32,904 nt of DNA from contig RPFO01001189.1 of the NCBI GenBank assembly GCA_009746045.1, positions 107,501 through 140,404 on the forward strand, read 5' to 3'. The stretch is from Mesostigma viride (lineage: Eukaryota; Streptophyta; Mesostigmatophyceae; Mesostigmatales; Mesostigmataceae). Numbering within the stretch: the first letter of the stretch is position 1; the number at the start of each line of letters is the position of its first letter. Made by a program: the position numbers and the translations under genes. Positions 9,593 through 20,368 of this stretch are shown in pieces. Below the pieces are notes generated by a model. That model made no database searches. It saw nothing but the letters and a program-made list of their open reading frames with translations, and was not told the origin of the DNA.

Positions 9593-12500
9593 CAGGGGTC
9601 ACCCGCAGTATCGCAACAAGAATCGCAACTCAAAAAAAAAAATTTTATCATCCACTTCGATTAAGGGCAGGTATGGGCACACCATGGCACCTTCACTTTT
9701 CAAAAGTGATGTTTGGATGAAAAATGGGAGCGTGCTCGAGTATCGCAACACCTAGTTCCGCAACTGAAAACCCACCAATTCTAGAGTTCCGCAATGCAAC
9801 AGAATCGCAACAAACCTGGCAAGTATACCAAAAGTACGCCGTACACGTGCGCCGGAAGGAATGAATTGTCGCCAATCGGCGTGCAGGATCCGATATGTAC
9901 TTGCAATAGTTACCGCCGTTGACGATTGATTGGCCGCGCGGTGTTCAGTTCAGTTCAGTGGGATTCATCGCGCGGAAGTCAGTGCAATAATGAACAAAAA
10001 CATAAGTGTGCCGCCTCTTCATTGAATAATCAACGACCTATAATTAGTCTACAACCACTAACCTTTCGTTATCAAACAGTTCCCTAATCATCACGCGCGT
10101 CATCGTCTCGTCATTGCGCGTCATTACCCCGTCATTGTCCCGCCGACATTACACAGCTATGGTCTTGAGGTATAGTCGGCGCCGTGGCATGTTAAACAAA
10201 CTGCGTTGTTTCATTCACAGTGTGGTTTCATTATGTCGCTCTTTCGAACGGGGATGCATTAGGCAACAATACTGGACAGATTCTGAAAGAGGGTGTGTTT
10301 GTGAAGTGGGGATGGCAGCGGCCCAGCATTTGCTGGCCGTGCGGGTGCAACTTTGAGGCGACTACATATATCGCCCTGAACCGTCTTTGTTAAAGCGGTG
10401 AGACAGTCCAGTGTTACAGTCCGGCCGCAGGCCGGGCAAGGGAAATGCTGTGTTCACCCTGATGCTGCGGGCCGAGGATGGGTGGCTGCATGGAAACGTG
10501 AATGCTTGCATCGAATGGATGGCGGTGTCTGCATGCATGGATTGCACGTGAATGTTCGCAGGATGGGTGGTAATTGCATGGATGCTCGCAGGATGGGTGC
10601 TAATTACACGAATCGATATTGCATTAATGCTTGCAGGGATGGATGGTGTTTGCATGCGTGGATACGTGAATGCTTGCAGGGATGGATGGTGTTTGCATGC
10701 ATGGATACGTGAATGCTTGCAGGGATGGGTGGTGTTTGCATGCATGGATACGTAAATGCTTGCAGGGATGGATGGTGTTTGCATGCATGAATGTGTGAAT
10801 GCTTGCATGGGTGGATGGTGTTTGCATGCATGGATGGGTGGTGTTTGCATGCATGGATACCTGAAAGCTTGGGGTGGATGGTGTTTGCATGCATGGATAC
10901 GTGAATGCTTGCATGGGTGGATGGTGTTTGCATGCATGGATGCGTGAATGCTTGCACGGATGGGTGGTGTTTGCATGCATGGATACGTGAATGCTTGCCT
11001 GGGTGGATGGTGTTTGCATGCATGGATACGTGAATGCTTGCACGGATGGGTGGTGTTTGCATGCATGGATACGTGAATGCTAGCATGGATGGATGGTGTT
11101 TGCATGCATGAATGTGTGAATGCTTGGGGTGGATGGTGTTTGCATGCATGGATACGTGAATGCTTGCGTGGATGGATGGTGTTTGCATGCATGGATGCGT
11201 GAATGCTTGCAGGGATGGAAGTGATTGCATGCATGGATACGCGAATGCATGCATGAATGCGACCGAGGACAGTGTAAGCACCTTTTAGGGATTAATATAG
11301 TGGTGAATATGGGCAGGCCCCCTGACCCATGTGAGTTATACATGTATTCAAGGAGACAACGATTCCAGTCCATGGCAGGATATATAAAGGATACCAACCC
11401 CAAGTCGGTGGGGGTATGCATGTGACCCAATTCAGTACAAGTGTAATAACAGTGATTCGGGCCGTGGTGTCAGCAACCCTGTCACTCAAGGTTACATTAT
11501 AGATACTCATTCCATCTCCGCCTCCACATCATTGAGGATGTAATATACGCGACAACTATTAATGTTCGCATGGCGGTCACGCGACGCCTGATCAACGCGT
11601 AGCGTCTGCGTGTCGTAATTTAATTTTTTAATATTAATGCACAGTCACCATTTTACCGCGTGCTGGCCTGCACTTAGCCCTTGGATGACCAGTGTGTAAC
11701 TCTACCCCTAATTATGGCTGGTTGCACCTTGCATGATAATGTCCAGAAACCAGCCTGATAACAATCTAGTGTCCATACTGGGACCAAAGCACACGCATAT
11801 AGGGAGTTACTTCGGGGTCATGTCATTAGTCATGTTGCAATGTCCTATATGTCCTATGGGTGCTAAATACAGCACTAATCTCAGGGGGTGCACGGGTGCG
11901 ATAAAAAAGACACTTACAATGCAATGTTAAGTGATAATGCAATATTGGACGTCTTCACAAACCAAGGCCCAAATGCACACGTAGCAAGGGGGTGCAAGGG
12001 GCGGTGTTACCCATGCATCCAGAACATGAGAAATGACCTCCATTTGCATGCCTAGGATGAAAATATACAAACACTGCATCGAACTTCTTTTCTACGTCAG
12101 CAAGGCACTGGGGCCTCCATAGATGTTGCACGGACTGCACAACTGCACAGGCGTCCTTTACTAGCAAAGCCAAAAGGCTGACAAAAAACTGGCCATGATA
12201 CCATCTTTCCTGAAGAATTTAGGCAATAGAAACCATCGTGCTACCATCTACAACTCCTTTAGATGTTAAATCAATCGTCATTCTAGAAAATTAGGTACAG
12301 ACGCAGCTAATCATGAACAAAACTGATGAAAATCTTACGACGACGGTTGTACAAAACCACAACCACAAACTAGTACACAGGAGTAGTAAGTTAGCGAACT
12401 TAACACCACAAACCTTCAACAACGTGTCCGAGATTACTTACCGAATGATATAACGACTTTACCTTGTTGACGGTATCCGCAGGTACACTAAACTGCGCCA

Positions 12501-13016
12501 TGCCGAAACCGCAAAAAGAAGGCTAGCGGAAAGCTAGCAATCTCATGACAGAAAGGCAATCTCATCACGGCGTCGAGACTTTCCTGGCCCTGAACGATGA
12601 TGAAATACGCGAAATACATCATACGAAAACTACTGGTTGCGAAAATTTCAATGATACAGAAGCTAATAACAAGTGCTGCCTTTCATCGTCACCCCCGTGA
12701 TGATTAACGCGTGTAGACGCAGTAAAAAGTAAAAACCAGCCCGAGATAATGTGCGCATCATTAGATGTTGCGCGACTGCGGCTATAGCATTTTTCTGACG
12801 CCGCTCATTTCAGTTCGGTTGATTCTTCGCGCCGGTCAGCCAAGGAGTGACATACTTCACGTCGGGGTGTATCTTTAGTTGCGATACCACGCGTTTGCCG
12901 TTTCGCAACTTTTCGTCCAAATCGGTCCTCGCAAGAATCGCAACAAAAGTGTTTTTTGGTCCTCCTGGAAAGTTGCGTAGTTGCGATTCTTGTTGCGATA
13001 CTGCGGGTGACCCCTG
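9593..13016. mobile_element. Non-autonomous TA-flanked DNA transposon (3,424 bp)
   Basis: Terminal inverted repeats of 38 bp, identical as read, begin CAGGGGTCACCCGCAG; TA stands on both sides (9591-9592, 13017-13018). Further GTTGCGATTC / GAATCGCAAC copies lie inside both ends, as expected for transposase-binding sites. Removing the element and one TA rejoins ORF1 in frame (…RPTEP then SWSETDF). No transposase is seen. The interior holds a 43-bp minisatellite (10484-11262), and 11263-12960 has no gene I can support. A TA duplication suggests Tc1/mariner or another TA-targeting superfamily; the TIR alone does not decide. Confidence 0.88.
10484..11262. repeat. 43-bp minisatellite inside the TA-flanked transposon
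   Basis: About 16 units of GATGGTGTTTGCATGCATGG plus ATACGTGAATGCTTGCA, some truncated. Each contains the palindrome TGCATGCA. The long minus-strand frames across it (His-Ala-Asn-Thr-type repeats) are artefacts of low complexity. Confidence 0.93.
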
Positions 13017-13532
13017 TAGCTGGTCTGAGACCGACTTTGACGTCGATGAGTTATTTTCCACCTTCGAGGCTTCGACGTCCGCAGACCTGGCTATTTCGAC
13101 AGGCCACACATCCGGATGCTGGAGCTCCTGTTTTATGGGTCGTATGCCTCCCTTCTTGACCTGTGCCAACGCCTCCAACGCCACAAATGCTTCCGCAGCC
13201 AGTCTGACGGCCAGTTTCAGCTCCGCTCAGCTGACCTGTCTGGCTGGTCGCGACCGCGCCTTCAGCTTGCCGCCCTCTTTTCCATCCTTCAACGCTGTTC
13301 CGCGGACGTCTGGCAACCCGTCCCCTTGACCGAATTCGCCCTCCTCCGCCTCCTCTCACAGCATGTGACGCCCCTTGCTTGCGACATGGAAGTTTTGGGT
13401 CGTAAGATGGCTGCTGAGCTCCCCAAAATCCCCACCGCCACCGCCACCGCCACCGCCACCCTCCTCGCCTCCACCCCCCCCCCCCTCCGACTCCATCACC
13501 GCCCAGCTCCGCGACATCGACCAGCGTCTTAA

Positions 13533-15417
13533 GGGGAGGTGGCACCCCAAAACCCTTAAAAATTGACATATGGTAATATCACTTGAAATCCATTTGCACA
13601 ACCCTAAGTTATGATTGGGGGCACTAAATAACATCTCTAGTGAGTTGTCCATGCATTTGTTGGGGGTACTACCCCCATATATACGCCAATAATGCGCTAT
13701 AAATAGCAAAAGACGCTAATTAGGGTTGGGTATGCCCCAGCCAATGCACACATTTATTTACAAAACTGCCTGCAGCGTTTTTAGTTCCCTGAGTTTGTAG
13801 CTTGCTGAGCTATTTACATCATGAAAAGGGCAAAACCTCGAACAGTTATTAATTTCCCCGCAAAATGACCCTTTTTTTACCGGACATTGGGAATAACTTT
13901 TTATAAACACGTCAAAAAATACTTTTTCCTGCAGCGAAAATCCGTCTAACAGGGGGACAACTGTGTTCCAAGTCCCAGGTCATTCCGACAAGTCTAGCTC
14001 AAGTTATAAGGTTTTGCGTGCTAAATCCTGAACATACGCTAAATGAGGTTTTTCTGTGTATAAGGCCACCTAGACATGATGTTTTCCATCCAAGAAGCCA
14101 AAAAACATGCCCAACTCGATCACACAACATAAGAAAAGGCTAGGCACCTCATCTGCCCTCCCCTGCCCTCAGCATGGCCAGCCTTGCCAGCGTGGGCATA
14201 GCAACACCATCGCTAGGCATACACGCACCAAGAGAGCATACACTATGCTCAGCCCAAGGTTACCATGTAAATTTATGCCAAGAACTCAGCAAGTATACGT
14301 GTAAAAACCTTAGAAAGAATGCCCAAGCAATAGAGGCAACTGCAGCCTGCAAACTTGGCAGCCAATCATACATGCTGTCTGCCAAGCACTCACATCCTAT
14401 CCAGCTTGCCTTGCTGCACACATAGCAGGGAAGTCTCTATGGTTATAGCTCAGGGAAAGCAATGGAAACACCTATCTAATGCAATGCCACTCATGCAGTA
14501 TGGCCAGCAAAAGAACCACTCTCACCTTCCTTTCCAACATGGCAATTTGCTAAGAAGCTGATGCCAGCTTGTTAGCCTCTAGGCACATGCCGGATGTCGT
14601 TACTAAAACAGGCGTGTCAGATCCGGCACATAACAAAGCGTCTGAGCAAGCTCATGTCCAAAGGATGATGGAAAACAAATGTCAACACAATACCAACAAC
14701 TTGACCTCGGCGCCTTAAGCATGCCAGCCACAAACTACACGAAATTGTACGAAATTTCTAGGAATCTGACGATGCAACCGAAAGAAATGGAGCGCTTCCT
14801 GCAGGGAAACTGCCCGAAAAAAGGGCGAAAGGCCGACGTTAATGCACCTGCCTGCGTGGAAATGTTTCATGCATAAACTGGCACGCAAGCTCGAACAATA
14901 AAAGACATCATCCATTGATCAGGCGAACAAGGAAGGTGCGCCTTCCGTGAATACGTCGAAGGCGACATGCGCAGGCCTGCGTAGGTTCTTACCTTGAATG
15001 CCGGAAATGTAAAAGAAACCGGGAAGCTTCGGCACAAACTCGACAACACCATTAAGTTAGCCTCATAATCGCTCTTTAGAGCCTACGTTGCCTCACAATC
15101 GCTGCCGTAAACCTGCATTAAATTTCATGATCCGCAAGAGAAATTATATCCTAGACCCCCGCGCCCGTAGCCGTTCGAGAAATTAGCGATATTGCAAACC
15201 GTAAACTTTCCGCCATGAGATGAGGTCATCGACTAATCTTCTGCGAAATTCATGCATTTTTTCTAGCTTTTTAGATGCCATATCGATTAATATTGCCTGA
15301 AGGCAAGCCGCCATGGCCACCTCCGCGAGGGTTGAGCGGTCCGGGCACACATTATACACCGTACGGACGGTACCGCGAATTTTTTGGCGCGGAAAATATT
15401 CGGCGCGCCACGTCCCC
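13533..15417. mobile_element. TTAA-flanked non-autonomous transposon (1,885 bp)
   Basis: TTAA lies at 13529-13532 and 15418-15421. The ends are GGGGAGGTGGCACCCC at left and, inverted at right, GGGGACGTGGCGCGCC (13 of 16 match). Removal with one TTAA joins QRLK to DNAIAIEVLQNT in the ORF1 frame. TTAA duplication is characteristic of piggyBac and Kolobok elements. The interior has only short open frames and no transposase. Confidence 0.8.
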
Positions 15418-15490
15418 TTAAGGACAACGCCATCGCTATCGAGGTTCTGCAGAACACCGCCACTACAATACGGTTCGTAGGAGACGCGAA

Positions 15491-15658
15491 ATGAGTGAGA
15501 ATGTTACCCGAGCGGTAACGAGGATTCGCACCGTTGATTTTAACATATGTTTCATGTCCCACGTAGCTCCCACAAAAACCAGCATCTTCATTAAAACAAT
15601 AAGTGGAAGCATACATGTGACACTAATTGACATGCCCGATACATGTGACACTAATTGA
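15491..15658 (+). CDS. Short ORF with ubiquitin-like N-terminal motif
   Basis: The 55-codon frame starts MSENVTRAVTRIRT, just inside the CACTA left end. Its residues TSIFIKTISGSIHVTLIDM align by eye with the first two strands of ubiquitin (IF-KT--G--I pattern), and PGGTPFKALHEV, which would form the first helix, follows in another frame. The cause is a 28-bp direct duplication (GATACATGTGACAC and on, about 15638-15665) that shifts the frame into a stop. Undisturbed, the frame would run on through about 15815. Function is unknown; the resemblance is weak but covers the right order of strand, turn and strand. A chance match remains possible. Confidence 0.4.
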   Translation: MSENVTRAVTRIRTVDFNICFMSHVAPTKTSIFIKTISGSIHVTLIDMPDTCDTN

Positions 15659-17543
15659 CATGCCCGGAGGCACGCCGTTCAAGGCCCTTCATGAAGTACG
15701 TTGCCCTAGAGGCAACCAAGACAAGGGTGGGTGGGTGGGGAGCAAAGAAAGAGGCCGACAAAACCAGCCAGAGCGGCTTTTAGTCGCAAAACCTCCCTTA
15801 TCCCTAGCTAACTGACGTCATTAAACCCTTATGTTTAGTGGATGCTAGTAAGACGCTAACCGTACAGACCGGGGGTAGAATATCCCGAATCTGCACGGCT
15901 AGTATTAAATAATGCGTAGGTTGTTCTTTTCAGGGGCACTGCACCTCACGCCCCGTTCCGCCCGGGTATAATCAACCCAAGCGCGGAACGCACATTTTAT
16001 TTAATTCATTTTTCAACCATGCACTATATTGCATCTACTAATCACAAAAGCTCTAGCCAAACAGCTACGAGTAAACACTGCGACCTATAAGCCGCTCATC
16101 CAGCGGCCTCTTGTTCCCGCATTCACGTATAGAAGAAACTCCGTTCAAAGAACCCCGATTCATGTCCCACGTAGCTCCCACAAAAACCAGCATCTTCATT
16201 AAAACAATAAGTGGAAGCATACATGTGACACTAATTGACATGCCCGGAGGCACGCCGTTCAAGGCCCTTCATGAAGTACGTTGCCCAATCACCCCCGCCC
16301 TGGCTTTCCCTTGAAGCCGCACTCCACCTTGCTCGTTGTCACAAGTGACCGCCCTGCCGCAAAACGGGAGCCCCCCACATCGGGAGGCGTGTGCCCGGCG
16401 GCTGTGGATGCATGGCCAGGCCCAAAAAGGCCCAGCGCATTTGCACTGCGATTGCGCACGGCCAGCCTATCATGACCCCTCTCGGGGCCCCGAGTCGGTA
16501 CCGCTATGGCCGTCTCCCCATAGACCCGGGGTGCTTCGAGAAAAAACGTGGACCTAGCCCAGGCCCCGCCAGCCCGGATGCCCGAGGCCACAGCCCCAGG
16601 CACCTGGCTGAACGAGAGTCCGTTCAGCCAAGACCGCATTCCCCCCCGAGGTTTCTATGCGTGGGGAAAAAATTTCTAGCTTAGACGCTTTTCCCATCGC
16701 CGTCCCCAGCCCCAACCACCCCCCCTCGGCGGAAGGCAATTGCAAAGTTTGCTGGCCAGCAGCAATTTCCGAAGAAAAAGCCGCAGGCCGCGGACCGAGA
16801 CACGGGTCGCCAGTGCCAGCCATCCGGCTCCAACCCGGGGTGCAAGCATCCCCAGGTACGGAGCACCAGCTCGCGCACTGGGCCGACCAAGCGACAGTTG
16901 AGCACCTGTCACGGCATCCGGCCCACCAAAGACCCCAAGCTGGGGAAAAGGTGCGGACCGGAGGTAATCTTTTTCTTTTCTTTTAGTTAACCGGGCGAGG
17001 AACTACGCCTGGCCGGTTAACAACTGGAAGTCTCACCACTGGCCAAGTGGCCAGTGCAACCAGTGCTTTTGGGATTTTGCTCCGCAGCACCCATAGCTGC
17101 GGCTGCCGCCGCAACGACAACGAGCAAAGAAAGAGGCCGACAAAACCAGCCAGAGCGGCTTTTAGTCGCAAAACCTCCCTTATCCCTAGCTAACTGACGT
17201 CATTAAACCCTTATGTTTAGTGGATGCTAGTAAGACGCTAACCGTACAGACCGGGGGTAGAATATCCCGAATCTGCACGGCTAGTATTAAATAATGCGTA
17301 GGTTGTTCTTTTCAGGGGCACTGCACCTCACGCCCCGTTCCGCCCGGGTATAATCAACCCAAGCGCGGAACGCACATTTTATTTAATTCATTTTTCAACC
17401 ATGCACTATATTGCATCTACTAATCACAAAAGCTCTAGCCAAACAGCTACGAGTAAACACTGCGACCTATAAGCCGCTCATCCAGCGGCCTCTTGTTCCC
17501 GCATTCACGTATAGAAGAAACTCCGTTCAAAGAACCCCGATTC
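15551..17543. repeat. Nested direct duplication inside the CACTA element
   Basis: Segment A (15551-15706) recurs at 16159-16286, and segment B (15740-16161) recurs at 17122-17543. The two B copies are 422 bp each and I found no difference. The order is A-B-A-C-B, consistent with tandem duplication of one A-C-B unit and loss of most of C (835 bp, 16288-17121) from the first copy. C is GC-rich, with a frame at 16391-16684 (MARPKKAQRICTAIAHG) and an intron-like TTTTTCTTTTCTTTTAG ending at 16985, but no named domain. Between 17544 and 17900 I see only subterminal sequence. Confidence 0.88.
16111..16314 (+). pseudogene. Second copy of the ubiquitin-like segment
   Basis: This frame contains the same TSIFIKTISGSIHVTLIDM followed, without the 28-bp duplication, by PGGTPFKALHEVRCP, then ends ITPALAFP. 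The upstream part (MFPHSRIEETPF) comes from the end of the 422-bp repeat and so is probably not original. It arises from the second copy of the 15551-15706 segment at 16159-16286. Confidence 0.4.
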
Positions 17544-18034
17544 TTTTTTTGCGCCATTTGGCGAGCATCGACTGGAGCCTGAACCTAGCGGGGGGAATCG
17601 TGCGGGGGAATCTTGCGGGGGAATCTTGCGGGGAAAAATTCCGAACGTGAATTTAGCGAAGTCCTACTACATTTTGCTTGGTACACGGTACTACAGTTTC
17701 GTCACTGAAAATTTTCTGTAGTTGCGTTGGTGTTTCGTACGTTCCGCTGAAATTTTCGTGTTCAGTGCCCAGATCACAATTTGATCCGGGCGCAAAATGA
17801 TTGGCTGTACGGTACGAACCAAAAACGAATTTTTAGTATCTAAGTTCCGCAGCGCTTGCTGAATTTGCCCCGGAAGCCCGGGGGCACTTTCCCCGCTGAA
17901 AAAGGTGTCCGCGGAAGCGTATTGTAGTGCGCAGGCCTCACCGCCCAGGCGGTGAAGGACATTGCCGCCAAGCCAGCCCCGGCTGGCCTGGCCGGCGATG
18001 CTCCTCCCATCACCACCTGGGCGGACATGCTTAA

Positions 18035-19388
18035 CCCATAGTCCGGAAATGGGGCGATATATCGCCCCATTTGACCCCCGGTGGCGCGGCGCTTAATTTC
18101 AGGAGCGCCGCGCCACCCGTGACGGATGTCAGTGGTCCGGTGGGTCTGGGAACACTTAGGGACGAAGGTGATGCATAGGTTTGGGGGTCATATTCGCCAT
18201 AGCCTGGTAAATATACAACGTGACTATTGAGACAGTATCACGTGACTTTGGCGGGAAATTTTCACTCGCGCGCGCGCGTAACGAGATATGGCTGCTAGCG
18301 TGCCGTTATCAAGGAAATTTTGCGTCTCGCGGCTAGTAATGGTTCAGAATGTTGCTCAAAATGATGATGCGTGATTTTCGTAGGTCAGGGGTGGCCAGAT
18401 GTATAGCATTGGTAAAATACAGGTAGGACATTACTGCTTTCTTGGGACCTCGTCAGTACCAGATGAGTAATGGCATGCCATATTTCGATTTTCTTCTTAT
18501 GGCCCGGCAGTCTGCGCCAGCCCGAGCACCCAGTTTTGGTACGGGACATCCGCAGCAGCGTCCCTGTGAATTCGGATGCGTTTATAGGTCATCTTTGCAC
18601 AGAACATCAACCTGGTAATCATGTCGGATGCATGCATTATGCGGCTATGGCGGCCTATGCCTGGAAAGCATTAGCCAGTGTGAGATATGAGGGTCCCGGC
18701 CAGCAGAACCCGGAAAGGTCGTGATGAAGCCAGGTATACGGCAACGTGTTTGCATGTCGTTTGCACGGGAATCTGTCGTTTATACATCCATTGTACACGA
18801 GTGTATCAGTGCCTCCTGCAGCAGGTTTCCATGCCTGCTGTATGAGTGCTATTAGCCCCAAATCTGCTCAGTTTGTGGTGTTTCTTTGGAGGATGCCATT
18901 CCGTTAGTGCTCGTTTAGCACTTCTTTGTTTCCCAGCACTTTTTACAGTCCTATGTGGCTGTATACAATGCATAAGTGTGTGGCATTTCATGGATGGCTG
19001 CTTACGCGCGCGTAACCCACACACGTAAGTGAGCGCATTATATAGGTCAGATGGGCTATCCGTGCGGTCTGACCCAAGGAAAGCATGGTGGCACTATCTA
19101 TTGACATTGTCCAACCCCAGAATAATTTTTTAGAACCCTCCCTGCAGGGGTAAACTACTAAGGGGATTTCCCTTGCCTGAAAATGATCGTCTTTTGTCCA
19201 ACTTTGGCAGTAAATATCTTGCAAAGCTCTGAATGGACTCGGGATATTATTGCATTTTCTGAAAGCCCTTCAAGTGTAGATACTCCTAGCACCTTGGTTG
19301 GGGGTATTTGGAGTTGTGGCCTATGAGTTATGATTTTTTCCATTTTCAGGGGTCTAAAAATGCCAAAAACCCATTCCCGGACTATGGG
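18035..19388. mobile_element. piggyBac-like TTAA-flanked element (1,354 bp)
   Basis: TTAA at 18031-18034 and 19389-19392 flanks inverted ends CCCATAGTCCGG[A/G]AATGGG (18 of 19 match). A TTAA duplication followed by an end starting CCC is the known piggyBac arrangement. Removal with one TTAA joins TTWADMLK to QHTTSTTSAVAAQLQ in the ORF1 frame. The interior has only short frames (largest 84 codons, 18470-18724), so it is non-autonomous. Confidence 0.88.
18047..18117. repeat. Subterminal palindrome and hairpin of the piggyBac-like element
   Basis: 18047-18072 is a perfect 26-bp palindrome (half-site AAATGGGGCGATA) overlapping the terminal repeat. Eight bases on, 18080-18092 and 18105-18117 form a perfect 13-bp GC-rich stem (GGTGGCGCGGCGC) with a 12-base loop. 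Confidence 0.93.
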
Positions 19389-19915
19389 TTAAGCAACACA
19401 CCACCTCCACCACCTCCGCCGTCGCAGCCCAGCTTCAACGGCAGACGCTTGACCTCCGCGAGGAGGCCGAGCTCGCCAAGCGCAGCCTCAACGTCATTGT
19501 CAAGAATCTCAAGATGGAGGAAGGTGAGAATTCCGAGAAGCTTGCGCGTGCTTTTGAGAGAGAAATCCTTGATCGCATGGGCCTTACTGGTGAGATCGAG
19601 CTGGCCGCCCACCGCCTTCCCCGCGCGCGGGGTAAGGCAGGGCCGCCCCCGCTCCTTCTCACCTTTAAGACCCCGGCGGACAAGATTTCTTTTCTCAGAC
19701 GCCGCAAGCGGCTCGAGAAGACTCTCTTCACCCTTGATGACGACTTGACCCTGGCGCAGCAACAACGGCGACGGGAGCTATGGCCGACCTACCTCCAGCT
19801 CCGGCAGACCAAGGCGGGGCAGCCGGTGTACTGGAAGGGGGCGGCCATCTACGTCGGCCACAAGCCCTGGCAGGCGACCCCCGCGGCCCCAGCGACTCCA
19901 GACGCCCCAGCTTAG

Positions 19916-20368
19916 GGGAATACAGCAGTAGTAGTGTAGAATAGATAGACCGTGGCCATGTACATGTACGCCTCCTAGAGGCCCTATTCCAGCTAAGCCA
20001 CGCGCTTTATTTAATCATGTACATGTGTGCCTATGATGAGCCACACTCCAGACGATGCCTAGTTTTATTTAGTAATGCTGTGCCCATGCAGAGAGCTGCT
20101 CTCTGCTGAGATGCCACGCTCTAGTTTTTGTATAGCCATGATGATCTTCCCCCTCACAGGCATGCTCCGGCCCCCCTTACCCGGGCATAGCGTGATAGAC
20201 CATGAGGGTGCGGGTGCCCTGGTGCACCTAGAGCAGGGGTAGCTTACATTCCCACCCTTGCATGAAGTAGCCTAGAATGTATTAAAAGCCATATGCCCCT
20301 TCTCAGGGCTATGTGCTACATCCACTCCCAACGGAGTGATGTTGATAATTAATTAATTAATTAATTAA
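19916..20368 (+). other. 3' UTR of the retroelement with two stem-loops and (TTAA)n tail
   Basis: It follows the ORF1 stop directly. Stem-loop 1 is 20295-20309 (GCCC/GGGC), stem-loop 2 is 20323-20338 (CACTCC/GGAGTG, loop CAAC), and the tail is 20346-20368. LINE reverse transcriptases commonly recognise a 3' hairpin, so these may be the recognition structure; that role is inferred. An AATTAA-rich end replaces a poly-A tail. Confidence 0.65.

Larger units (their letters stand above)
15461..17929. mobile_element. CACTA (EnSpm-type) element, 2,469 bp
   Basis: Both ends begin CACTACAATACG when read inward and about 20 of the first 26 positions agree. CGC flanks both sides (15458-15460, 17930-17932), the 3-bp duplication known for CACTA elements. 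Removal with one CGC joins LQNTA to GLTAQAVKDIAAK in the ORF1 frame. No TNP2-like transposase is seen. The interior has a two-part direct duplication and a short ubiquitin-like ORF. Confidence 0.87.
9382..19915 (+). pseudogene. L1-type ORF1 protein, split by four transposons
   Basis: The pieces are 9382-9592, 13019-13532, 15422-15460, 17933-18034 and 19393-19915, 1,389 nt together. L1 ORF1 proteins bind RNA as coiled-coil trimers. Visible order: a Ser/Ala/Pro-rich N-terminus, a Pro-rich run, a coiled-coil-like helix (QLRDIDQRLK), TTWADMLK, LDLREEAELAKRSLNVIV, then a Transposase_22-like C-terminus with LTGEIELAAHRLPR, FKTPADKISFLRRRK, DDLTLAQQQRRRELWP and GQPVYWKGAAIYV. The start is taken at ATG 9382; an in-frame ATG at 9337 is possible. 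Piece 2 has TGA at 13327 and 13366 in the frame used at both of its ends, so it holds compensating frameshifts, one near 13280-13326 and one in the CACCGC / poly-C tract (about 13430-13487). The family assignment rests on the last 150 codons. Confidence 0.8.

Noticed and set aside
10362-11281. Long minus-strand frames with His-Ala-Asn-Thr repeats
   Set aside because: They arise from the 43-bp minisatellite inside the TA-flanked transposon.
12810-13184. Minus-strand 124-codon frame
   Set aside because: It runs antisense across the transposon end and ORF1 piece 2, which are explained by the plus-strand model.
9593-19388. The four inserts as ordinary spliced introns of ORF1
   Set aside because: The nearest GT/AG pairs at the first two inserts give frame-breaking lengths, while target-site excision keeps the frame. 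RNA data would be needed to exclude splicing fully.
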